A program made the translations under genes and the position numbers. DNA of 45,743 bases from Candidatus Peribacteria bacterium RIFCSPHIGHO2_01_FULL_51_35 (GTDB taxonomy: Bacteria; Patescibacteriota; Gracilibacteria; Peribacterales; Peribacteraceae), in assembly GCA_001787535.1 (NCBI GenBank), contig MFXP01000003.1, forward strand, positions 1-45,743, given 5' to 3'. Below are positions 32,875 through 40,735 of the stretch, piece by piece. Under the pieces are notes generated by a model. The model worked only from the letters and a program-made list of their open reading frames with translations. It was not told the origin of the DNA and made no database searches. Within the stretch, counting starts at the first letter, position 1. The number at the start of each line of letters is the position of its first letter.

Positions 32875-33791
32875 CCTTCGGAATCGACTGCTCTGCCTTT
32901 CAAATACAATTCAAAGTGCAAGTGCGGCCCGGTGGAGAAGCCTGCGCCCGGGCTGCCCGGACGACCACCGGAGAGCGCAATGTCATCACCGCGTTTTACC
33001 CTGTCCCCTTCTTCCACGAGGAACGTTGTCACGTGACCGTAGAGCGTGACGAAGCCGCCGTCGTGTTCGATAGTGATGGAGTTGAATCCAAGTCCGTTGT
33101 CCGTGACTTCTTTCACGATACCGTCTGCCGCTGCGCGCACCGTGGTGCCCTGCAACGCGCGGATATCTGTGCCTTCGTGGACGAAGCCAAAGCGCTCTTC
33201 GTAGGCAGCATCATGGAATGGCGCAGAAATGCCCCTGGACGAGTCGACCGGCCAACCGAGGCGAATGTCCTCCTTGGAGGCTGCAAGTCCCCTACCGATC
33301 GATTGTGCACGACCCTGGGCCTCCCGAATTTGGTTCAGGGATGCCAGCATGAATTGCTCGGCGATGTGTTCATCTTGCAAGAGTCCACTGAGTGTCCGTG
33401 TGGCCTCGCGGAATTCTTCTTCCAGATCGGAATCGATCTCGCTGCCGAGTGAGCGGCGTTCCTCTTCCAACTGTTTCAGCTGATACCGCAAAATTTCTTC
33501 CTTGTGGTTCAGCAATGCCTGTTCGATTCTCCCCCTGCGCAAATCCTCCTCCGCCCGCTTCAGCTTCACCGCACTGTCCGTGTCATCGCCGCCTTGAGGG
33601 TCAATGAGATCAGCTGCATACGCATGATCATGATCTTGATCAGGCTCGGTTGATTGCCCTTGCATCTGCACGACATCCGCCTGGACTTTCGGCTGACTAT
33701 GGAAATACGTGATGTCGGTAATCACCCACGCAATGCCTGCAATAAGCAGCAATGTAAGACCGGGGCGAGGGAGTTCTATTTGGATGTGCAT
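32832..33791 (-). CDS. Membrane-anchored M23 peptidase with coiled coil
   Basis: 319 aa. N-terminal transmembrane anchor (about 10-32), Asp/His-rich linker, coiled coil (about 70-150, LKQLEEERRSLGSEIDSD), then a C-terminal M23 domain. Zinc and catalytic residues are present: FVHEGTDIRAL (HxxxD), TLYGHV and GPHLHFELYLKG (HxH). Anchor plus coiled coil plus M23 resembles division-associated LytM factors, but here the active site is intact. Perfect TATAAT (33800-33805) lies 8 nt before ATG 33791, so the mRNA should be leaderless. The linker (QDHDHAYAAD) is encoded by another GATCATG-type patch (33608-33641). Convergently overlaps dgt by 43 bp. Confidence 0.92.
   Translation of the reverse strand: MHIQIELPRPGLTLLLIAGIAWVITDITYFHSQPKVQADVVQMQGQSTEPDQDHDHAYAADLIDPQGGDDTDSAVKLKRAEEDLRRGRIEQALLNHKEEILRYQLKQLEEERRSLGSEIDSDLEEEFREATRTLSGLLQDEHIAEQFMLASLNQIREAQGRAQSIGRGLAASKEDIRLGWPVDSSRGISAPFHDAAYEERFGFVHEGTDIRALQGTTVRAAADGIVKEVTDNGLGFNSITIEHDGGFVTLYGHVTTFLVEEGDRVKRGDDIALSGGRPGSPGAGFSTGPHLHFELYLKGRAVDSEGYLPPMFKRDDAAN
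33608..33641. repeat. GATC-rich patch inside the M23 gene
   Basis: Four GATC sites in 34 bp (33608, 33626, 33632, 33638), including CATGATCATGATC; in frame within the linker after the membrane anchor. Confidence 0.65.
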
Positions 33792-33799
33792 TTCCCATC

Positions 33800-33805
33800 A
33801 TTATA
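33800..33805 (-). promoter_or_regulatory. -10 box of the M23 gene
   Basis: TATAAT on the minus strand, 8 nt from the ATG; the -35 (TGGTTC, 17-nt spacing) is weak. Confidence 0.6.
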
Positions 33806-33892
33806 GCAAAAAAACACTGATTGAACCATGGTGCGCTGCAATTCAATCTGAGGATAACGTCAAGGACTCGCAGAGGTTTATACTGCGTTCCG

Positions 33893-35539
33893 ATGCACAT
33901 CAAAAGATCCGATTGGCTGATCTTCCTGGCACTCATGGTGCTGCCTTTTTTGGTCTTCGGTAGATCACTGTTCCATGACTTCGCACCCATCGACGATTGG
34001 TTCTTGATCGTCGAAAACCTGAGCGTCCACGGCATCACATTTGCAAACCTGAAGGCGATCTTCACGACATATGATCCGGAGCTCTACATCCCCTTCACGC
34101 TCCTGACCTTTCAGATCAATTACGTGATGGCGGAGCTGCAGCCGTTCGTCTATCACCTGACAAACATTCTGCTGCATGGTGCCAATGGGGTGCTTGTTTA
34201 CTTTATTTTCAGGAGATCGACCCTCGGTCGATCTCTACCTTTTGTTTGTGCGCTGATTTTTCTGCTACATCCGATTCAAACGGAAACCGTCGTGTGGATT
34301 GCAGGACGCAAAGACCTCTTGTCCACTTTCTTTTACCTGTTGTCATTTCTCTTCTACGTGCGTTATCGCAATGGTATTCGAACATCGTATGCACTCAGCG
34401 TCATCTTTTTTGTCTGCGCACTTCTCTCCAAGGCTATGGCGATGACGTTGCCCGCCGTGTTGATCCTCTACGATCTCTTGATTGCGCGACGTCGCATCGA
34501 TCGCACCTTCATCGCAGACAAAATTCCATACGTTCTGCTTTCGATTCTCTTCATTGTCATCGCACTGGGTGGCAAAGAACGTGTCATCGGTTCCAGCTCT
34601 GCGCTCGATACAATTTTGATGGCCGGAAAGAGTTCCGTATTCTACATCCAACAAATATTCTTGCCGTGGAATTTCAGCGTCTACTATCCGCAAGTGACGG
34701 ATATTTCGCTGCTGAAAGCGGAATTTTTCATTCCCCTGCTCCTGGTTCTTGCTGCAATCGCACTCGCGATTTTCTTCCACAGAAAACATCCCATGATCTC
34801 CTTCGGAATCTTGTTTTACTTCATCACCCTATCTCCGACGTTCCTGAATTTCCACAAAGGCCAGGTGATATTCTTTGCAGTTGACCGCTACGCATACCTT
34901 CCATTCATCGGGATCCTTTTGATCATCATCGCAGTAATCAATCCCCTGTTCCACCGCATCCGATTCCCGCAAAAATTTGTACTGATCATGAGCATGCTCA
35001 TGATACTGCTCTTGAGCATCCTCTCGATCAGGCAGACAGAAATCTGGGAAACCGGCGAGCGACTTTTTTCGCATGCACTAGGGCTCTATCCACGGTCGCT
35101 GAATGCACGGATTGACCTGGCACGGATCCACCGTGAAAGAGGGGAATATCAGAAAGCGTTTGATCTTCTGAAAGAAGGCCTCGCACTGGGAGATCACTCC
35201 GCACTGCGTCTGAATGCAGGCGTCATCTACGCACGAACAGGGGACGTGCAATCTGCGACAGAACAATTTGAAAAAGCCAAAGTGATGGATCCATTGAATC
35301 CCGAACCACATTTTTATTTGGGCTCGCTGTGGGAGCAGACAAATAATCCCACACTTGCACGTGAGGCATATACAAAAGCTGTTGAGCTGGATCCTTCCTA
35401 CGTCATCGCACGCATTCGCTTGGCTCAATTATTGATTGCGGATGGAGAAATCGATGAAGCAAAAACACAGCTCCAGGAAGCCATTCGCTGGAACCCAAAT
35501 TCCGTGGAAGCACGCGAGGCTTTGAACAAGATCCTTTGA
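33893..35539 (+). CDS. TMTC-like multi-span membrane protein with TPR domain
   Basis: 548 aa. Roughly eleven transmembrane helices (1 to about 385) precede four or more tetratricopeptide repeats (about 395-548). The motif HPIQTETVVWIAGRKDLLST after the third helix and the DDW near residue 38 are typical of the TMTC/GT-C (Dpy19/PMT-like) family, which transfers sugars from polyprenyl-phosphate donors to exported proteins. O-glycosylation of surface proteins is a reasonable guess. TATACT (33879-33884) lies 8 nt before ATG 33893. Residues RRSTLGRSLP around 108-117 are encoded by a GAGATCGACC palindrome inserted in the frame. It stops 3 bp before tRNA-Trp. Confidence 0.88.
   Translation: MHIKRSDWLIFLALMVLPFLVFGRSLFHDFAPIDDWFLIVENLSVHGITFANLKAIFTTYDPELYIPFTLLTFQINYVMAELQPFVYHLTNILLHGANGVLVYFIFRRSTLGRSLPFVCALIFLLHPIQTETVVWIAGRKDLLSTFFYLLSFLFYVRYRNGIRTSYALSVIFFVCALLSKAMAMTLPAVLILYDLLIARRRIDRTFIADKIPYVLLSILFIVIALGGKERVIGSSSALDTILMAGKSSVFYIQQIFLPWNFSVYYPQVTDISLLKAEFFIPLLLVLAAIALAIFFHRKHPMISFGILFYFITLSPTFLNFHKGQVIFFAVDRYAYLPFIGILLIIIAVINPLFHRIRFPQKFVLIMSMLMILLLSILSIRQTEIWETGERLFSHALGLYPRSLNARIDLARIHRERGEYQKAFDLLKEGLALGDHSALRLNAGVIYARTGDVQSATEQFEKAKVMDPLNPEPHFYLGSLWEQTNNPTLAREAYTKAVELDPSYVIARIRLAQLLIADGEIDEAKTQLQEAIRWNPNSVEAREALNKIL
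34213..34238. repeat. GAGATCGACC dyad inside the TMTC-like gene
   Basis: GAGATCGACC-ctc-GGTCGATCTC then TAC; read in frame aga-tcg-acc, a different frame from the copy in nnrD. Confidence 0.9.
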
Positions 35540-35542
35540 GAA

Positions 35543-35618
35543 TGGCAGGCGCGGTAGGGATCGAACCTACGACCTCAGGTTTTGGAGACCTGCGCTCTAC
35601 CAACTGAGCTACGCGCCT
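35543..35618 (-). tRNA. tRNA-Trp (CCA), CCA encoded
   Basis: Acceptor AGGCGCG/CGCGCCT, D-stem GCTC/GAGC, anticodon stem CAGGT/ACCTG with loop CTCCAAA (anticodon CCA), T-arm GTAGG-TTCGATC-CCTAC, discriminator G, encoded CCA. The CCA anticodon reads UGG only, consistent with UGA being a stop. Confidence 0.97.
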
Positions 35619-35675
35619 ATATACATATATTTTAGCTTGTTCTTAGGAACAGAGGAACGTGATATGGAATGCCTC

Positions 35676-36167
35676 TTATTTCTTCCACAAGCTCCACCAG
35701 CCCTTCTTCTCAGTTGCAGCTGTTTCCGTCTGTGCGGGGAGCAGTAAACGCTCTTGAAGAATCTTCATGAGGACATTCGTCTCGCGCTGACGCTCGGAGA
35801 GCTGCTCCAAGGATGTATTCAATGCTTTGATTTGTTCATCTTTTACTTTGAGCTGCTCCAGGAGTCCGCTGTTCATGCGCTCGATGAGTTTGTCGAACTC
35901 CGGATGCGCTGCTTCCTGTTTTTTCGCTTGTGCTTGCGCAATGTCTGCTCCGAATTTTTTGACGAGAAGTTCTGTGCTGATGGTGTACGCAAACGGTCGC
36001 TTCTGCTTTTTTAATTTCTCCGCCTCCTGGGGCAGGGGACGGATCTCCTTCCGCTCTTTGGCTGCAGCATTCTCCACCACCGTGCGCACAAAGCGACGAA
36101 TAGTGATCTCTGCTTTGCTATATCGCTCGGCAGCTTCCTTGATGGAGATGAATTCTGCTGTGTTCAT
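35676..36167 (-). CDS. HTH/coiled-coil protein next to a GATC-rich repeat field
   Basis: 163 aa from ATG 36167 (MNTAEFISIKEAAERYSKAE). The frame stays open 35 codons upstream, but those codons translate the repeat field. Residues 5-35 (ISIKEAAERYSKAEITIRRF) look like a helix-turn-helix of the kind found in MerR-like or plasmid DNA-binding proteins. A basic linker, an Ala/Gln-rich segment, then a C-terminal coiled coil (about 100-140, LKVDEQIKALNTSLEQLSE pattern) follow, ending in WWSLWKK. The same overall order, HTH then coiled coil, occurs in phage and plasmid segregation or regulatory proteins. It lies directly beside the repeat cluster 36181-36540, which would be its natural binding site. 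The function is inference only. Confidence 0.7.
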   Translation of the reverse strand: MNTAEFISIKEAAERYSKAEITIRRFVRTVVENAAAKERKEIRPLPQEAEKLKKQKRPFAYTISTELLVKKFGADIAQAQAKKQEAAHPEFDKLIERMNSGLLEQLKVKDEQIKALNTSLEQLSERQRETNVLMKILQERLLLPAQTETAATEKKGWWSLWKK

Positions 36168-36180
36168 GGGAAGAGGTGGT

Positions 36181-36540
36181 AGGGGAGTGATCATCATCTG
36201 ATCATGTGCATGATAATGATCATGCACAGTGCAGCAAGTGACAGAAACAATATTCACTTGATGGATGACCATGATCTTTGACTAATCATGATCATGATCG
36301 AGCATGATCATGCTGTCAGAGCTCTTACAGAAGAAAATTCTGTAAGTGATTTCGAAAGAGCCCTAGTTGCAAACAAAATGTGAAGTTGGCTATTCATGAA
36401 ACATTTTTTGAAAGAAAAATGATCAGTGATCATGAACATAGACATGCACTGTGCATGAGGATGATCATCCCGGAAGAATGATCGAAACCTGATCATGCGT
36501 AGTCATGAGGATGATCAAGGGTGATCATGGCATGATCAAA
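36181..36540. repeat. GATCATG repeat cluster (candidate binding array)
   Basis: About 360 bp upstream of the HTH/coiled-coil gene holding 15 GATC tetramers (a 16th at 36564), most inside TGATCATG or ATGATCA contexts: 36189, 36200, 36218, 36273, 36290, 36296, 36306, 36421, 36428, 36463, 36480, 36491, 36513, 36523, 36534. About 1.5 would be expected by chance. Also present are the ATGCAC/GTGCAT dyads (about 36222 and 36444) and a CTTACAGAA/TTCTGTAAG hairpin (36325-36347) in the middle. No gene occupies this stretch. Confidence 0.85.
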
Positions 36541-36573
36541 GCACAATGTACGGAAGAAATATTGATCGTCGTC

Positions 36574-36602
36574 GTAGAGACGCGCGATTCGCGCGTCTCC
36601 AC
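36574..36602. repeat. GTAGAGACGCGCG dyad
   Basis: GTAGAGACGCGCG-att-CGCGCGTCTC, then CAC; near-identical to 41856-41884. Confidence 0.9.
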
Positions 36603-36630
36603 AAACGATTATTACGTTTCACAAATAATC

Positions 36631-36648
36631 GCGCCCATGGAAGGGCGC
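36631..36648 (-). terminator. Weak terminator hairpin after topA
   Basis: GCGCCC/GGGCGC stem with a 6-nt loop, 22 nt beyond the topA stop; the following T-tract is poor. Confidence 0.45.
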
Positions 36649-36669
36649 TCTCATTAATTTAATCATCGC

Positions 36670-39039
36670 TTACCCCCGCCTCTTCCACTTACTGGGACCA
36701 CGCGCACGTTTTTTTGCGAGCAAGTCCGCAGCTTCGTCCAAGGTGATTGTTTCCACGGCAAATTTTTTGGTGAGAGATGCATTGGTTTTGCCATCCGTGA
36801 CATACGGACCATAGCGACCGGCCTTCACATGAATAGTGGCTTTGGTTGCAGGATCTTCACCCAGAGTACGCAATGGTTCTGCTGCTTTTTTCTTGTCTGC
36901 AGCGGACGTGGTGATCATTAAAATGGCTTCCTCCAAATTGATTGTTCCGGGATCCTTGTCTTTGAGTGCAACAGACGATGTGCCGCACTTAAGATACGGA
37001 CCAAAGCGTCCAAGTGCTGCGATAACCGGTTCTCCGTTATGAAGACCCAAGTCGCGCGGAAATTGCAGCAATGAAAGAGCTTGTTCCAACGTCACATCAT
37101 CTATGGAGATGTGCTTTGGGATCGATGCGCTCTTTAATTTCACCTTCGCCTTCTTCTTTTTCTTGCCCTTTTCCTCGGGCGATGGGGGATCCAAACGTCC
37201 AAGCTGAACGTACGGACCGAAGCGACCAATGCGTGCGAGAATTTCCAGATCCGTGACAGGATCCCTGCCCAGCACACGCTCTTTCATCACGTCTTTCTTT
37301 TGGATTTCCTTGGTTTTGCTGTCCACAAGCGTCTTGAAAGGCTTGTAGAACGCACGGAGGAATTGCTCACCCGTGTGCGTTCCTTCGGCAATATCGTCCA
37401 GCTGTTGCTCCATTTTGGCCGTGAACGTCAGGTCGACGACATCTTTAAAATGTTCAGCCAATAGATCCGTCACCATGAAGGCAACATCTTCCGGTGCCAA
37501 CTGCTTTCCTTCTTTACGGATATATCCACGCTGTTGGATGGTTGAGATTGTCGGTGCGTATGTGGATGGACGACCGATGCCTTCTTCCTCCAGCTTCTTC
37601 ACAAGACTTGCTTCTGTGTAGCGTGGTGGCGGTTTGGTGAAGTGCTGCGTCGGAATCAGTTCATCCAATTCCAATGACTGGCCTTCTGCGAGCGACGGCA
37701 GGAATTTTTCACCGGATTGTTCGTGTTCTTCGCCTTCGCCTTTCTTTTCTTCACCTTCATCGCGGCCTTCTTCGTACACACGGAGGAATCCATCGAAGAG
37801 AACAGTCTGCCCCGTGGCACGGAACGTGTATTTACCTGCCTCGATATCTGCCCCCACACGCTTGAGTTCGGCGGCAGCCATCTGCGTAGCCATGGTGCGG
37901 TTCCAAATGAGCGTGTAGAGCTTGAGTTGCTGGTGATCCAAGACAGTGGCAAGAGATGCAGGTGTGCGATCCAGCTCTGTGGGACGAATGGCTTCGTGCG
38001 CTTCCTGTGCTCCTTTGGATTTCGTCTTATATTTGCGCGGCTCCGCCAGCACATACTCGCGGCCGTACTGCTCCGTGATGACGCGCTTGGCATCTTCCAA
38101 TGCTTTGTCGCTGAGATTTACGCTGTCCGTACGCATGTAGGTGATAAGACCCATGTGTCCCTCTCCTTTCCCAAGACTGACACCTTCGTACAGCTGCTGC
38201 GCGACTGCCATGGTTTGTCGCACAGAGAAGCCAAGTTTGCGGGCACCTTCCTGCTGCAATGTCGATGTCGTAAATGGGGGTGGGGGAGTCTTCTTTAATT
38301 CTTTTTCTTCGATGGATTTCACTGTGTACGACGCCTCTTTTAAATCCGCCAGGACTTGTTTTGATTCGCTTTCGGAGGATGGCACGAATTTCTCGCCATC
38401 TTTTTTGCTGAGCGACGCAGTGAATTCTTCTTTTTTCTCGGTCTCCAGTTGCGCATCGACCGTCCAATACTCTTCCGACTTGAAGGCACGAATTTCGCGC
38501 TCGCGATCCACAATGATTTTCACCGCGACGGACTGCACGCGTCCTGCAGAAAGTCCTCGGTACACTTTTTTCCAGAGGAACGGAGAGAGCGTGTAACCGA
38601 CGAGACGATCCAGAACTCTGCGCGCCTGCTGCGCATCCACCAGTTTCATATTGAGGGTGCGCGGCGTTTCGATGGCGTGATGAATGGCACTCTCAGTGAT
38701 TTCGTGAAAGACGATGCGTTTTACTTTCTCCGGATCTTTCACCTTCAAAACTTGCGTCAGGTGCCAGCCAATGGCTTCCCCTTCACGATCTTCATCAGTC
38801 GCGATCCAGAGGTCATCCACTTCTTTCAATCTTGATTTAAGCATTTTCACCACCGCAGCTTTGCCCTCGGGCACTTCGTACTCCGGTGTGAAATCTCCCT
38901 CAACATCCACTGCCAGCGTGCTGGACGGGAGATCGCGGACATGGCCCATACTGGCTTCCACAATATAATCTTTCCCCAAAAACCGTTTGATGGTTTTGGC
39001 TTTTGCCGGACTTTCGACAATGACTAAATGCGACGACAT
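36670..39039 (-). CDS. topA: DNA topoisomerase I
   Basis: Type IA topoisomerase relaxing negative supercoils; 789 aa. Toprim domain: LVIVESPAKAKTIKRFLG at the N-terminus and WIATDEDREGEAIGWHL (acidic metal residues DxDxE). Active-site Tyr in LITYMRTDSVNLS, and EEGIGRPSTYAPTISTIQQRGY in domain IV. An acidic low-complexity insertion (about 430-455, EEGRDEGEEKKGEGEEHE) and a Lys-rich one (about 640-655) interrupt the core. The C-terminus carries three repeats of the R-F/Y-GPYV type (IGRFGPYVQLG, LGRFGPYLKCG, AGRYGPYVTDG) instead of Cys4 zinc ribbons. No Shine-Dalgarno sequence. Confidence 0.97.
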   Translation of the reverse strand: MSSHLVIVESPAKAKTIKRFLGKDYIVEASMGHVRDLPSSTLAVDVEGDFTPEYEVPEGKAAVVKMLKSRLKEVDDLWIATDEDREGEAIGWHLTQVLKVKDPEKVKRIVFHEITESAIHHAIETPRTLNMKLVDAQQARRVLDRLVGYTLSPFLWKKVYRGLSAGRVQSVAVKIIVDREREIRAFKSEEYWTVDAQLETEKKEEFTASLSKKDGEKFVPSSESESKQVLADLKEASYTVKSIEEKELKKTPPPPFTTSTLQQEGARKLGFSVRQTMAVAQQLYEGVSLGKGEGHMGLITYMRTDSVNLSDKALEDAKRVITEQYGREYVLAEPRKYKTKSKGAQEAHEAIRPTELDRTPASLATVLDHQQLKLYTLIWNRTMATQMAAAELKRVGADIEAGKYTFRATGQTVLFDGFLRVYEEGRDEGEEKKGEGEEHEQSGEKFLPSLAEGQSLELDELIPTQHFTKPPPRYTEASLVKKLEEEGIGRPSTYAPTISTIQQRGYIRKEGKQLAPEDVAFMVTDLLAEHFKDVVDLTFTAKMEQQLDDIAEGTHTGEQFLRAFYKPFKTLVDSKTKEIQKKDVMKERVLGRDPVTDLEILARIGRFGPYVQLGRLDPPSPEEKGKKKKKAKVKLKSASIPKHISIDDVTLEQALSLLQFPRDLGLHNGEPVIAALGRFGPYLKCGTSSVALKDKDPGTINLEEAILMITTSAADKKKAAEPLRTLGEDPATKATIHVKAGRYGPYVTDGKTNASLTKKFAVETITLDEAADLLAKKRARGPSKWKRRG

Positions 39040-39127
39040 GAAAAAATTAATGGAGATACAGTGAGTGCCAGCCTAGGGATAAAAATAAGAAGATGCAAAG
39101 TAGCAGGCATCGTTTCTGTCATTACTC

Positions 39128-39154
39128 GTAGCTGCGACGCCGCGTCGCAGCTAC
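39128..39154. repeat. GTAGCTGCGACGC dyad
   Basis: GTAGCTGCGACGC-c-GCGTCGCAGCTAC, a perfect 13-bp dyad of the GTAG/CTAC family between topA and the HU gene. Confidence 0.9.
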
Positions 39155-39392
39155 GGGATACAGAGAGTCTCCTGGATTGACAAGTAGACTATACGATATC
39201 GCTTTCACTGATTTTCCGCTTCGGGCAGCGAAGAATCGAGCATCTTTGGTGCTCACTCTTTTGCCCTAGCAGAAGCCATTTTTCGCTTCCTGCTGCCATT
39301 GGAAGAATCAAAGATTCCATTTTATGGCTTGCATCAGCCTTTTTTTGGTAGAAGACTTTGAGGTGATCCTATTTCCTTCCCCACTTCCTCTT
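39155..39392 (+). other. Upstream region of the HU gene
   Basis: About 240 bp with no gene. TTGACA occurs at 39178-39183 but no -10 lies at normal spacing (TATACG follows after only 7 nt). Several small hairpins are present: CTTC/GAAG, GAGC/GCTC, AGCAG/CTGCT, GGAATC/GATTCC. The promoter of the HU gene could not be fixed. Confidence 0.3.
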
Positions 39393-39668
39393 ATGTCCAA
39401 GCAGGATCTTATTGCCGCCATTGCGGACGCCTCCGGTATCACCAAGCGCGCAGCAGGTGACGCTCTCCAGGCTCTTATCAACATGGTCATCAAGAACCTT
39501 AAGAAAGGAACACCCGTGACCATTACCGGTTTTGGAACATTTAAAATCAGCCACCGCGCAGCGCGCATGGGCGTGAACCCACGGAACCCGATTCAAAAGA
39601 TCTCCATCCCCGCGATGAAGGTCCCGTCGTTCAAGGCAGGAAAGACATTGAAGGACGCTGTCCGATAA
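39393..39668 (+). CDS. hup: HU-family DNA-binding protein
   Basis: 91 aa, the normal length. MSKQDLIAAIADASGITKRAAGDAL is the helical dimer half. TITGFGTFKISHRAARMGVNPRN is the beta arm start, with the conserved GFGTF and the NP tip that intercalates DNA. IPAMKVPSFKAGKTLKDAV is the closing strand and helix. It bends and compacts DNA and may serve as the main nucleoid protein here. It has no clear Shine-Dalgarno sequence and ends in a strong terminator. Confidence 0.96.
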   Translation: MSKQDLIAAIADASGITKRAAGDALQALINMVIKNLKKGTPVTITGFGTFKISHRAARMGVNPRNPIQKISIPAMKVPSFKAGKTLKDAVR

Positions 39669-39693
39669 TTCTTTGAATCGTACTTAAGAAAAA

Positions 39694-39714
39694 GCCTCCG
39701 TAAGGAGGTTTTTT
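39694..39714 (+). terminator. Terminator of the HU gene
   Basis: GCCTCC/GGAGG stem with GTAA loop followed by six T. Confidence 0.85.
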
Positions 39715-39718
39715 CGTG

Positions 39719-39800
39719 GATGCAAAGGAAACAAAGGAAGCAGAGGAAACAAAGGAATTTTCTTCTGAATCTTTTGTTTCCTCTGTTTCCTTTGCGTCTT
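39719..39800. repeat. Tandem-unit palindrome (9-bp period) before khpB
   Basis: The left arm is GCAAAGGAA, ACAAAGGAA, GCAGAGGAA, ACAAAGGAA; the right arm (39768-39800) is CTTTTGTTT, CCTCTGTTT, CCTTTGCGT. It lies between the HU terminator and the khpB -10 box. Confidence 0.9.
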
Positions 39801-39836
39801 CCCCGTATTTATAACTTCCGCTATCCTGCCTCGGCT

Positions 39837-40376
39837 ATGAACGAAGCATTGCTCAAAGATATTCTTACGGGCCTTCTTACATTCCTGAATCTCCCTGCGG
39901 ATGGACTCACTGTGAAAACGGAAGAGGACGGACTGACGCGCGTGGATATTCTTTCGTCCAACCCCAGCCGCATTATTGGCTGGCATGGGGAAACATTGAA
40001 TGCCTTGCAGCATTTGGCCAAGTCGATGCTCCGCGCAAAAGAGAAACTGGAGCGCACGCCGTTCGTCGTGCTCGACGTCGATGGCTACCGCAAGATGCAG
40101 GAAGAGAAAGTCTGCAAGATCGCCGAACAGAAAGCGGACTTTGTGCGCCGCACGGGCAACCGTGTTGCACTGCAGCCCATGAGTCCGTACTTCCGCCGCA
40201 TCGTGCACTTGTATGTGGCAAACAACCCGCAGCTCCAAGATTTGATGACAGAGAGCGTGGGGGAAGGAGACTACCGCCAGATAGTCATGCGCATGAAAGA
40301 AGAGAAAGGAGAAAGGAGTGAAGAACTTTCACCGGTTATCTCGCAGGATGATGGACTGGAAAATTTGGATGTGTAA
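39837..40376 (+). CDS. khpB: KhpB/Jag RNA-binding protein (KH-R3H)
   Basis: 179 aa. KH domain in residues about 30-75 with the GxxG loop in RIIGWHGETLNALQHL, followed by the R3H domain (about 95-150), including Arg and His of the motif in LQPMSPYFRRIVHLYV. The N-terminal Jag-N domain seen in Firmicutes is short or missing. KhpB binds RNA and affects cell elongation and division in Gram-positives. Here it is unlinked from yidC, with which it is often clustered. TATCCT (39822-39827) lies 9 nt before the ATG. The last 25 residues are acidic and variable. Confidence 0.92.
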   Translation: MNEALLKDILTGLLTFLNLPADGLTVKTEEDGLTRVDILSSNPSRIIGWHGETLNALQHLAKSMLRAKEKLERTPFVVLDVDGYRKMQEEKVCKIAEQKADFVRRTGNRVALQPMSPYFRRIVHLYVANNPQLQDLMTESVGEGDYRQIVMRMKEEKGERSEELSPVISQDDGLENLDV

Positions 40377-40420
40377 CGACAATGTTCAATTTCTAATTTT
40401 CATTGATCATTGATTCAATA

Positions 40421-40648
40421 CTAGAATTCAAACATCGAATCGACCAATCTCCTTTCGAACGCTTCGATCAACTTTTCTTCCAGTGGTTGGTTTGCACGTG
40501 TGCGATCTTCAACCACTTCAAAGAGATCGCGCACGGTTTCTTCTCTGATTGCTCCTGAACGAAAAAAGCTCCGGAAGGCATTCGGATTTGGCACCCTATA
40601 AAGTTCCAGAATCCTCTCAGCGCGATCTATGGTCATTTTGCCTGGCAT
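40421..40648 (-). CDS. Hypothetical protein, 75 aa, downstream of dnaJ
   Basis: Not recognised. Helical, charged, with no signal or membrane segment; begins MPGKMTIDRAERILELYRV and ends RRLVDSMFEF. ATG 40648 or 40636 could be the start. Same strand as dnaJ but separated by 88 bp that contain a hairpin, so probably a separate or weakly coupled gene. Confidence 0.55.
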   Translation of the reverse strand: MPGKMTIDRAERILELYRVPNPNAFRSFFRSGAIREETVRDLFEVVEDRTRANQPLEEKLIEAFERRLVDSMFEF

Positions 40649-40705
40649 GGGAAAAGCCTAATGACAGAAAGAAGAACAGGCAAATCGATTGTTATTCTAT
40701 TAATC

Positions 40706-40723
40706 GCGGGCAAGAATGCCCGC
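40706..40723 (-). terminator. Hairpin after dnaJ
   Basis: GCGGGC/GCCCGC stem with a 6-nt loop, 13 nt past the dnaJ stop codon. The T-tract is weak, so termination may be partial. Confidence 0.5.
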
Positions 40724-40735
40724 TCTTATTTTGCC

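Noticed and set aside
35543-35618. UGA recoding as in Gracilibacteria/Absconditabacteria
   Set aside because: tRNA-Trp has a CCA anticodon, several genes end in TGA (gatC, the TMTC-like gene), and no in-frame TGA interrupts conserved proteins.
36181-36540. CRISPR array
   Set aside because: The GATCATG words are short, unevenly spaced and palindromic, with no constant-length repeats or spacers and no cas genes nearby.
36181-36540. Chromosomal replication origin with DnaA boxes
   Set aside because: No TTATCCACA-type boxes and no dnaA, dnaN or gidA neighbours; an origin cannot be excluded but is not supported.
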